Below are positions 42,750-50,422 of a stretch of DNA of 64,000 nucleotides, in pieces. This stretch comes from Eubacteriaceae bacterium UBA6119 (GTDB lineage: Bacteria > Bacillota > Clostridia > Eubacteriales > UBA1433): the NCBI GenBank assembly GCA_002423395.1, contig DIVZ01000002.1, positions 1-64,000 of the forward strand, read 5' to 3'. The notes under the pieces are model-generated. The model did no database searches. It was not told the origin of the DNA and saw only the letters and a list, made by a program, of their open reading frames with translations. The position numbers and the translations under genes were made by a program. Position 1 is the first letter of the stretch. The number at the start of each line of letters is the position of its first letter.

Positions 42750-43571
42750 CTATCTTATCCTTGTATATACTTTATTATAAAAATTGTGGTTGTCAAATGT
42801 TATGAAACGTACTTTTTTATCATGGAGCGAAAATTCGAGCATTCCTTCTTTAATATCAAGGCATTTTTTCCCGTCGCAGCGCACGGTTGCTTTTCCCCGC
42901 TTTATCATAATGCTTATCTTTTCTCCAGGCGCAAGCACAATAGGTCTATTTGAAAGCGTGTGTGGTCTTATCGGATTTAAAAGCAGCGCTTCTGATTTAG
43001 GGCTTATTATCGGGCCTCCCGCAGATAATGAATAAGCGGTGGAGCCTGTGGGAGTTGCGATAATTATTCCGTCGGCGTCATATTCGGCAAGAAGTACATT
43101 GTTTACATATACCAAAAGATTTATTGCGCCGTCCTGATCATTGTCTTTAAATATTACAACATCGTTAAGCGATATGCTCACTCGGTCGGAATGTTTCATT
43201 TCAAGCAGCGATCGTTCTTCAATTATATACTCGCCCTTTAGCGCTAGATTAAGATAATACTGCCATTCCGATTTATCGGCGCACGTTAAAAACCCGAGCT
43301 TCCCTAAATTTATTCCGAATACGGGGGTTATTGTAAATTCAAGGTTTCTGTACGCGTCCAGTATTGTACCGTCTCCACCCAGTATTACTATAAAATCAAG
43401 CAATTCGGTATTGTTGCTCGTAAGAAGTTTTATATTCTCATCTTTTTTTAAATGATAAATCTCTTCTTCAAGATATAATTCAGCTCGCTTTTCCAAAAAA
43501 GAAAGAACGTCTTTTGTTAATTCCAAACCTATATCTTTTATCGGGTTTGCCATTATTCCTATTTTCTTCAT
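42750..43571 (-). CDS. nadK: NAD kinase
   Basis: A 273-residue NAD kinase making NADP. GGDGT at residues 65-69, NLGKLGFLT and the NAD-binding loop DGIIIATPTGSTAYSLSAGG are all intact. It is 13 bases after tlyA and 8 before argR. Confidence 0.95.
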   Translation of the reverse strand: MKKIGIMANPIKDIGLELTKDVLSFLEKRAELYLEEEIYHLKKDENIKLLTSNNTELLDFIVILGGDGTILDAYRNLEFTITPVFGINLGKLGFLTCADKSEWQYYLNLALKGEYIIEERSLLEMKHSDRVSISLNDVVIFKDNDQDGAINLLVYVNNVLLAEYDADGIIIATPTGSTAYSLSAGGPIISPKSEALLLNPIRPHTLSNRPIVLAPGEKISIMIKRGKATVRCDGKKCLDIKEGMLEFSLHDKKVRFITFDNHNFYNKVYTRIR

Positions 43572-43584
43572 TTTCTACCTGCGT

Positions 43585-44391
43585 TTAGCTTAATTCTTTA
43601 TGGGCGGATTCTGTGGTTTTATTTATCACATTTTCCATATCAGGCATACTGTCTTCATTGTTTAATGTAACATAGAACAAAAATTCAATATTGCCTTTAG
43701 CGCCCTTAAGATCGGAATATGTCATGTTCTTTATATAGTAGCCCATTTCATTTAAGGCTGATGATACATTTTTAAGCACTTCTTTATGTGTTGACAGGCT
43801 TTTTATTACCCCGTTTTTTTCTATCTGCTGTTTTGTAGACTCAAACTGAGGTTTTACTAATATAATGCCGAATGCGTTTTGTTTTAAAAAGTTCTTTAAA
43901 TTTTCCGCAAGCTTTAAAACGGAAATGAAAGATACATCCATTACAAAGCCATCGGATAATCGCCCTATTTTTTCGTATTCAAGATAGCGGAAATTAGTGC
44001 GTTCAAGCACCTCTACCCTTTCATCATTTCGCAGGTTGTAGTCAAGCTGACCATACCCTACGTCAATTGCGTATACTTTGTGCGCTCCGTTTTTTAAAAG
44101 GCAGTCCGTAAAACCGCCGGTAGAGGCTCCTACATCCAAGAATACTTTACCGGAAACATCAACGTCAAAAATTTCTATCGCGCGTTTAAGCTTAAGCCCG
44201 CCTCTGCCTACATAAGGGTTTTTATTTTCTTTTATCTCAATTTCGCAGTCTTTTAAAACCATGCTGCCCGCTTTGTCTGCATACGCACCATCTACAAGAA
44301 CGCATCTTGCCATAACGGCGGCTTTGGCTTTTTCCCTGCTCGGATAATGTCCTTTTTCAAATAAAAGAGTGTCTAATCTGACTTTCTCCAA
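43585..44391 (-). CDS. tlyA: TlyA family rRNA 2'-O-methyltransferase/hemolysin
   Basis: A 268-residue TlyA. The S4 RNA-binding domain (residues about 1-65) is joined to an FtsJ-type methyltransferase (DVGASTGGFTDCLLK is the SAM loop). Known members methylate rRNA ribose. The start is TTG with AAGGAG ten bases upstream. In many Clostridia dxs precedes tlyA; here ispA does. Confidence 0.92.
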   Translation of the reverse strand: MEKVRLDTLLFEKGHYPSREKAKAAVMARCVLVDGAYADKAGSMVLKDCEIEIKENKNPYVGRGGLKLKRAIEIFDVDVSGKVFLDVGASTGGFTDCLLKNGAHKVYAIDVGYGQLDYNLRNDERVEVLERTNFRYLEYEKIGRLSDGFVMDVSFISVLKLAENLKNFLKQNAFGIILVKPQFESTKQQIEKNGVIKSLSTHKEVLKNVSSALNEMGYYIKNMTYSDLKGAKGNIEFLFYVTLNNEDSMPDMENVINKTTESAHKELS

Positions 44392-44467
44392 TAGGCGGCT
44401 CCTTATAAAGTCATATGAAAATTTGAATAATTATAACATACTGTAAATAAATTCTCAATATTTTAAT

Positions 44468-45358
44468 CTAATAATCCCTGCTGCAAATAAAATCAGCGGT
44501 ATTTATTAAAAATTCTTTTTCTATATTTAAATTCTTAATAGAGCTTGTCGCTTCTTTGTAAAGCTGTTCTATCTTTTCGTAAGTCTTACCCAAGCCGTAT
44601 ACGAGCGGATAAGTAAGCTTGCCTGACTGTTCGTCTTTTCCTGTTGATTTACCCAGTTTGCCCTTATCGCCTTTTATGTCGAGTATGTCGTCCGCAATCT
44701 GAAACGCAAGCCCTAACGCTCTGGCGTAAGCGGTCAAAGAATTGTAGGTATTTTCATCACAAAGGCACAACAGCGCACCTGCCTTTATGGGAGCGGTTAA
44801 TAACGCGCCAGTTTTATGGTTGTGAATATAAGCAAGCACATCTTTATCGGGCTGTTTGCCTTCGCTTAACATATCCATTACTTGTCCAGCTATCATGCCA
44901 CTATGACCGGCCGCGCATGTTATCTCATTCATCGCTTTAAGGTATGCTTTTAAATATTTGTCATCATCGTACGGTATATTTTCAGTCATTGTCTGGAAAG
45001 CGCAGTTTAAAAGCCCGTCACCTGCAAGTATTGCCATCGCTTCTCCGTACACTACATGATTAGTAGCCCTGCCGCGTCTTAGCGTATCGTTATCCATAGC
45101 GGGAAGGTCGTCATGAATTAATGAGTACGTATGAATCATCTCAAGCGCCGCAGCTAAAGGTTCCGCTAAGTTAAGCGGTCCTTTGCATATTTTTACGGTT
45201 TCCATCAGCAGTACGGGTCGTATTCTTTTTCCCCCCGCTTTTAAAGAATATTCCATCGCTTCTTTAAGCAGAGGCGGCACGTCTCCTGTTGGCGCAAACT
45301 TTTCAAGCAGTTTGTTTGCTTCCTGCGCTCTATTTTTTAATTCAAGTTCGTAATCCAT
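44468..45358 (-). CDS. ispA: Polyprenyl synthetase (geranyl/farnesyl diphosphate synthase)
   Basis: A 296-residue short-chain prenyltransferase. The first aspartate-rich motif DDLPAMD is at residues 83-89 and the second, DDILD, near residue 222. GGKRIRP binds substrate. It makes the C15 precursor for undecaprenyl phosphate and quinones. It starts directly after xseB. The 76-base gap to tlyA is where dxs lies in related genomes. Confidence 0.93.
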   Translation of the reverse strand: MDYELELKNRAQEANKLLEKFAPTGDVPPLLKEAMEYSLKAGGKRIRPVLLMETVKICKGPLNLAEPLAAALEMIHTYSLIHDDLPAMDNDTLRRGRATNHVVYGEAMAILAGDGLLNCAFQTMTENIPYDDDKYLKAYLKAMNEITCAAGHSGMIAGQVMDMLSEGKQPDKDVLAYIHNHKTGALLTAPIKAGALLCLCDENTYNSLTAYARALGLAFQIADDILDIKGDKGKLGKSTGKDEQSGKLTYPLVYGLGKTYEKIEQLYKEATSSIKNLNIEKEFLINTADFICSRDY

Positions 45359-45583
45359 TTATTCATAGTCCTTTGAAGCATCTTTTATTGTGTTATTGTT
45401 TATATCAAGTATTTTAAGCTTGTCTTCGGTATCCAAAAGCTCTTTTTCCATTTCTTTAATTAAGCTGCTTGCTTTTGTTATTACGTTAATGGATTCTTCC
45501 AACCCCACTTCTCCGCTTTCGAGAGTTATTACCATGTCTTCAAGCTGTTTTAATTTATCTTCAAATTTTTTAGCCTTTTCCAT
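45359..45583 (-). CDS. xseB: Exodeoxyribonuclease VII small subunit
   Basis: A 74-residue XseB with the usual two-helix pattern (FEDKLKQLEDMVITLESGEVGLEESI). It assembles with XseA. AAAGGAG fixes the start at 45583; an upstream in-frame start has no ribosome site. It overlaps the end of xseA by 14 bases and abuts ispA. Confidence 0.93.
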   Translation of the reverse strand: MEKAKKFEDKLKQLEDMVITLESGEVGLEESINVITKASSLIKEMEKELLDTEDKLKILDINNNTIKDASKDYE

Positions 45584-46784
45584 TGTTATCTCCTTTAATA
45601 TCATTTACTTTTGCGCCTAAGTCAAAGTGCGCGAATTTTAATTCTATATTATCATCAATGGCAATATCGCTTATATTTTTTATAAGTTTATTATTCTTAT
45701 AAGCTATAGCGTATCCTTTGTTAAGCGTTTTTTCCACTTCATTATTCGATAGCCTAATTTTTAAATTATCAAGTTGTATTTTGTTAATATTCAGTTGATT
45801 TATAACTGACAGCCGCATTCGCCTGTCGAGTGAAATAATGCTCAGTCTGTACCTATCAATTATCATTTGCGGAGTTTTGCTTATCACCGCGCAACTTTTT
45901 ATAGCTTCAAGCTTTTTTCTGTATTCATATATAAGATTAATAACATAGCCGTTTATATATTTTTCTTTTTCGTTAATATAATTTTTTAAATCTGAAAGCG
46001 GTACAGACGCTATTTCCGCTGCCGCCGAAGGCGTTGCCGCACGCAAGTCAGCTACAAAATCTGATATTGTAAAATCAGTCTCATGCCCGACTGCGGAGAT
46101 AATGGGAATATTTGAGTTGTATACAGCCTCTGCAAGAGTGAGTTCGTTAAATGCCCACAATTCCTCAATACTGCCGCCGCCTCTTGCCAGTATTATAACA
46201 TCAGCTATATTGTGAGTGTTTATATATTTTATTGCGTTTGCAAGCTCTCTCTCCGCGCCCTTTCCCTGAACGGCGGACGGGCAAAGTATCATTTCAACGG
46301 CGGGATTGCGTCTTCTTAATATTTTTATTATATCGTGGATAACCGCCCCCGTAGGAGATGTTATTACTGCTATTTTTTTAGGGAATACAGGTATGGACTT
46401 TTTATGTTCGGCGGAAAAATAGCCTTTCGCTTCAAGCCTTTCCTTTAGCTCGGTAAACTTTGCCCAAAGCGCTCCTTGACCCGAGTTAATAAGCACTGTT
46501 ACATATATTTGGCAAGCGGAAGTTTTCTCGTAAAATCCCACTCTTCCGTACACGGTTATATACATTCCGTCTTTGGGAATAAAATCTATATTCATAACAT
46601 CTTTACGAAACATTACGCAGTTGATTTTGGAATTTTCGTCTTTTAAGCTGAAGTAAAGATGACCCGACGCGTTTAAATTGAAGTTGGAAACTTCACCTTC
46701 AACCGCAACGGCATTTAAAGACGGGTTTGTTGTGATGATGCTGTTTATTTTTGATGTAAGATCGGATACCGTGTATGTTTGCAT
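45570..46784 (-). CDS. xseA: Exodeoxyribonuclease VII large subunit
   Basis: A 404-residue XseA. The N-terminal OB fold (VEGEVSNFNLNASGHLYFSLKD) precedes the catalytic domain with VITSPTGAVIHDI, ILARGGGSIEELWAFN and SAVGHETD. With XseB it degrades single-stranded DNA from both ends. It starts eight bases after mtaB. Confidence 0.95.
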   Translation of the reverse strand: MQTYTVSDLTSKINSIITTNPSLNAVAVEGEVSNFNLNASGHLYFSLKDENSKINCVMFRKDVMNIDFIPKDGMYITVYGRVGFYEKTSACQIYVTVLINSGQGALWAKFTELKERLEAKGYFSAEHKKSIPVFPKKIAVITSPTGAVIHDIIKILRRRNPAVEMILCPSAVQGKGAERELANAIKYINTHNIADVIILARGGGSIEELWAFNELTLAEAVYNSNIPIISAVGHETDFTISDFVADLRAATPSAAAEIASVPLSDLKNYINEKEKYINGYVINLIYEYRKKLEAIKSCAVISKTPQMIIDRYRLSIISLDRRMRLSVINQLNINKIQLDNLKIRLSNNEVEKTLNKGYAIAYKNNKLIKNISDIAIDDNIELKFAHFDLGAKVNDIKGDNNGKG

Positions 46785-46792
46785 ATATGCAC

Positions 46793-48079
46793 CTATTTAC
46801 TTATTTCAGCTTCCATAAATTCAGTATGGTTCTCTAAAAGCTTTACTTTTAGTATTTGGCCTGTAAGTACTTCATTACATTTGACTTTTACGAATATGTA
46901 ATTTTCAGTATAGCCCTCACATATATCATCTTTATTTTGCTCAAATAATACTTCAAATGCTTTTCCAATATATAATGAATTGAATTCGTCCTGCATAGAG
47001 GCAGACAACGCAAGCATTTTAACGCATCTGTTTTTTATAACACTTTTTTCTATTTTCGGCGCAATGTGTTCCGCTGCTGTGCCTTTTTTCAGCGAGAACG
47101 GAAAAACATGTATTTTCATAAACCCGACTTTTTTGCAGAATTCGTATGACTCTATAAAATCCTCTTCAGTCTCCGCAGGAAAACCTACTATTACGTCTGT
47201 TGTTATGCTGCAACTCGGAAAGAACTTTCTGACATTGCATACTATGTCGTAGTATTCCTTTGATTTATATTTTCTGTTCATTCGCATAAGCGTATTATCG
47301 CATCCGCTTTGCAGCGATATGTGAAATGAAGGGCATACTTTATCAAGTTTGGACAGACGGGCAAGAAATGCCTCGTCCAATATTTTAGGCTCAAGCGAGC
47401 CAAGACGTATTCTTTTAAGACTTTTTATATCGTTTAGTTTTTCTATTAAATCAATAAGCGAAATATTATTTAAGTCTTTTCCATACGAGGCTATGTGAAT
47501 GCCCGTAAGAATTATTTCTTTATGATCTGATGATGTTACATTTTTTACTTCTGATATAATATCTTCTGTATTTCTGCTTCTGGCAGGACCTCTGGCGTAA
47601 GGTATTATGCAGTAAGAACAGTAATTGTCGCAGCCTTCCTGTATTTTTATAAACGCCCGCGTTTTATCATCAAAGCTATCCACCGATAAATGCTCAAATA
47701 TATGTTCATCAGATATCGGATATACAACCATAGTTTTTTGAATACGCGCATTTTGAATAATATCGGCAAGCCTGTGCCTGTCCTTTATTCCCACAACGGC
47801 ATCGACTCCGTGTATATTTATTACATCTTCGGGGCTTAGCTGCGAATAACATCCCGCCGCTATTACAACCGCGCCGGGATTATTTTTTACCGCTTTATGA
47901 ATTGCCTGCCTTGATTTTGCTTCGCTGATATTCGTAACAGCGCAAGTATTTATTATATATACATCAGCATTATCTTGAAAATTTACTATAGTATAACCGG
48001 TGTCTTTGAGTATTTTCATCATTGCCTGTGTATCGTAGCTGTTTGTCTTACAGCCCAGTGTTATAAAAGCCGCTTTCAT
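46793..48079 (-). CDS. mtaB: tRNA threonylcarbamoyladenosine methylthiotransferase
   Basis: A 428-residue MtaB, which adds the methylthio group to t6A37 of tRNA. The MTTase Cys residues are in TLGCKTN, INTCAVTN and AAGCYSQ, the radical-SAM motif is EGCDNYCSYC, and a TRAM domain ends the protein. The start at 48079 overlaps the rsmE stop by four bases (ATGA) and is preferred to an upstream in-frame codon. It is paralogous to miaB at 14645. Confidence 0.93.
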   Translation of the reverse strand: MKAAFITLGCKTNSYDTQAMMKILKDTGYTIVNFQDNADVYIINTCAVTNISEAKSRQAIHKAVKNNPGAVVIAAGCYSQLSPEDVINIHGVDAVVGIKDRHRLADIIQNARIQKTMVVYPISDEHIFEHLSVDSFDDKTRAFIKIQEGCDNYCSYCIIPYARGPARSRNTEDIISEVKNVTSSDHKEIILTGIHIASYGKDLNNISLIDLIEKLNDIKSLKRIRLGSLEPKILDEAFLARLSKLDKVCPSFHISLQSGCDNTLMRMNRKYKSKEYYDIVCNVRKFFPSCSITTDVIVGFPAETEEDFIESYEFCKKVGFMKIHVFPFSLKKGTAAEHIAPKIEKSVIKNRCVKMLALSASMQDEFNSLYIGKAFEVLFEQNKDDICEGYTENYIFVKVKCNEVLTGQILKVKLLENHTEFMEAEISK

Positions 48080-48825
48080 ACACTCGCCTTTAAAAGTTCT
48101 TTTTCGTATGCGCAGCACGACAGCATAAACATACCCGCCGTTTCAGTTCTTAGAATTCTTTTTCCCAGCGAAACTATTTGCGCTCCTGCGTCTTTCGCAA
48201 GCTGGACTTCTAAAAACTCAAATCCGCCTTCGGGACCTACTATAAAGCATAGCGAGCCTTCAGTTTTTGACAAAACCTGCTTTAAGCTTAAGTTTTTTTC
48301 TTCTTCGTAAGCCATTACTATGCTGCCTTGCGCGTTAACGCTTTTTATCATCTCTTCAAAGCTTTTCTTTATCTCAAGTGTTGGAATAATACCTCTGTTG
48401 CACTGTTTAGCCGCTTCGTATATTATTTTATTATACCTCTCAAGCTTTGTGTCTTCTTTACTTTTACTGTACTTAACGTCGCATCTGCTGCAGTAGAATA
48501 TAACTATATTGTCCGCTCCGAGCTCTACTGCTTTTTGAAGTATGGTTTCTATTTTTGAACCCTTGGGCATAGCCTGGCATAATGTTATTTTATAGTCTTT
48601 TTCCGATTCACATATACGAGATTCAATTATGTTAAATATTACGCTTTCTTTGTCTATATGAGCTGCTTCGCATGTGTAGTCTGTATTGTTTTTGTCACAG
48701 ACTGTTACAGTATCTCCTTTTTTTATACGCATAACCTTAATAAGATGGTATGCGTCATCGCCTGTTACCGTTAAAAATTTATCTTCTGTATTAATATTTT
48801 TCTCATCTGTAAAAACTCTGTGCAT
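48076..48825 (-). CDS. rsmE: 16S rRNA m3U1498 methyltransferase
   Basis: A 249-residue SPOUT-class RsmE. An N-terminal PUA-like domain precedes the knot region with the SAM-binding signatures KGSKIETILQKAVELGA, IVGPEGGFE and LGKRILRTETA. It lies two bases after prmA and overlaps mtaB. Confidence 0.94.
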   Translation of the reverse strand: MHRVFTDEKNINTEDKFLTVTGDDAYHLIKVMRIKKGDTVTVCDKNNTDYTCEAAHIDKESVIFNIIESRICESEKDYKITLCQAMPKGSKIETILQKAVELGADNIVIFYCSRCDVKYSKSKEDTKLERYNKIIYEAAKQCNRGIIPTLEIKKSFEEMIKSVNAQGSIVMAYEEEKNLSLKQVLSKTEGSLCFIVGPEGGFEFLEVQLAKDAGAQIVSLGKRILRTETAGMFMLSCCAYEKELLKASV

Positions 48826-48827
48826 TT

Positions 48828-49742
48828 CTATTCCTCATTTTCTGCCGCGATGCCTGTCCAGTCGCCTTCTGTAACTGTATTAAGGATTTTAAATTTGTTG
48901 TCTGTTAAAACTTTGCTTATGTCATCAGCCTGATCTGCAAGTATGCCCGAAAGTATAAGCACTGACTTGTTTTTTAAAAATTGCTTTGTTAAAGGTATCA
49001 TATTTCTAAGGATAGGAGCTATTATATTGGCGGCAATCACATCAGCTTTTTTATCGAAAACACTTAGCAAATCGCCTTTTTGAACCGAAATGTTTGAAAT
49101 ATCATTAAGAGCGATGTTTTTCTTTGCCGCCGATACGGCAACATCGTCTATATCCGTTGCTATTACAGATTCTGCTTTAAGAATTGACGCAAGTATCGCA
49201 AGTATTCCGCTTCCGCATCCAATGTCATATACTATGTCGCCTTGTTTTACATAATTATTTAAATAATTCATACATATTTTAGTAGTTTCATGAAGACCTG
49301 TGCCAAACGCCGCTCCCGGCTCGAGAATAATCATTTTTTTATCTTTATTATTCTTAATAGCTTCATCATCCCACGAAGGCACTACTGCAATATCGTTAAT
49401 ATATACTGTCTGATAATATTTTTTGTGTTCTTCCGCCCAGTTAATATCTACTATTTCTCTTACATCAATTGCATAATCGGAAAAATCTATGCCGAAATTT
49501 TTAAATTCATCTATCCTGTTTTTAATTTCATCTATTGTTTTGTCGATATTTTTAGAATTAATATAACCTACAACTTTGCACATACCCTCAGGTAAATCAA
49601 AGTTCATATCGTCCCATATTTCATCCTCGCTTAAAGGCTCGCTTTCTGCGTATATAGCGCATCCTTCCGCACCTGCATCTGTTAGTATCTGGCTTGCAGG
49701 TTCTTCAAATATGCCGTTTACTGTTAATTCAATTTCAAACAT
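48828..49742 (-). CDS. prmA: Ribosomal protein L11 methyltransferase
   Basis: A 304-residue PrmA, trimethylating L11. The SAM motif is VYDIGCGSGILAI, preceded by LEPGAAFGTGLHETT and followed by the post-motif ANIIAPIL. CGGAGGG lies six bases before the ATG, and a TATAAT box about 40 bases upstream may be its promoter. It heads the ten-gene operon down to recN. Confidence 0.94.
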   Translation of the reverse strand: MFEIELTVNGIFEEPASQILTDAGAEGCAIYAESEPLSEDEIWDDMNFDLPEGMCKVVGYINSKNIDKTIDEIKNRIDEFKNFGIDFSDYAIDVREIVDINWAEEHKKYYQTVYINDIAVVPSWDDEAIKNNKDKKMIILEPGAAFGTGLHETTKICMNYLNNYVKQGDIVYDIGCGSGILAILASILKAESVIATDIDDVAVSAAKKNIALNDISNISVQKGDLLSVFDKKADVIAANIIAPILRNMIPLTKQFLKNKSVLILSGILADQADDISKVLTDNKFKILNTVTEGDWTGIAAENEE

Positions 49743-49888
49743 AGCGCCCTCCGATAATTGTCATATTCATAATATTATATCAATAAACTGCGATTTTTAA
49801 ATTATTATTTAATATTTTAACAACAAAAGCCTATTTTTTTATTCTAAAACAGTCCTTTGTATTAGATACTTTTAAATTGTAAAATATG

Positions 49889-50032
49889 TTATTTTGCTTG
49901 TGGTTTTACGCCGTTTACTATAGATAATTGATCATATTTGCCTTCATAGAACCACAGCACATGTTTGCAGCCAAGTTCTTGCTGTTCTACTCTTGCTTCT
50001 ATTGAATAATACGCCGCGTGGGGAGTCTTAAC
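49889..50032 (-). pseudogene. Orphan coding remnant, unknown
   Basis: A 47-codon open frame with coding-like composition ends in a stop at 49889-49891 but has no start codon at its upstream end, where a stop precedes it. The encoded peptide (part: KHVLWFYEGKYDQLS) looks like the C-terminal end of a real protein, but I do not recognise the family. The ireB terminator abuts it, suggesting that an upstream deletion removed the rest. The remainder of the 49743-50098 gap shows nothing else. Confidence 0.35.
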
Positions 50033-50037
50033 TTACA

Positions 50038-50080
50038 AATAAAAAAAGCCCTTTTTTTATTTGGGCTGTTTTTTTATAAC
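50038..50080 (-). terminator. Terminator after ireB
   Basis: The minus-strand stem AGCCC/GGGCT with A- and T-rich extensions and a T7 tract, directly beyond ireB. Confidence 0.75.
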
Positions 50081-50098
50081 ACTTTATATATTTATAAT

Positions 50099-50347
50099 TT
50101 ATAAAAGATTAAGATATGCTTTAATAAACTCTTCAATAAGTTCATCGCGTTCGACTTTGCTTATAAGAGCGCGCGCTCCGTTATGCGAAGTGATATATGT
50201 CGGGTCTCCGCTCATAATATAGCCTAAAAGCTGGTTAATGGGATTATATCCTTTTTCTATAAGCGCTACATTTACTTCCTTTATTATATCCTGAATTGCT
50301 TTTTCTCTTTCGGAATTAATTGTAAACCGTACAGTATTGTTATCCAT
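50099..50347 (-). CDS. ireB: IreB family regulatory phosphoprotein
   Basis: An 82-residue IreB (UPF0297), which is phosphorylated by PASTA kinases in Firmicutes. It has the family pattern [21 protein letters not shown] and [27 protein letters not shown]. The start at 50347 is set by GGGGGAGG 8-9 bases upstream. It follows alaS, the usual order; ruvX, which normally comes next, is absent. Confidence 0.92.
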   Translation of the reverse strand: MDNNTVRFTINSEREKAIQDIIKEVNVALIEKGYNPINQLLGYIMSGDPTYITSHNGARALISKVERDELIEEFIKAYLNLL

Positions 50348-50422
50348 AACTTCTGCCTCCCCCATTTATTGATTCTATTATAGTATACATTATTAATTTA
50401 GTCTATTTTTTCTTGTTATTTT

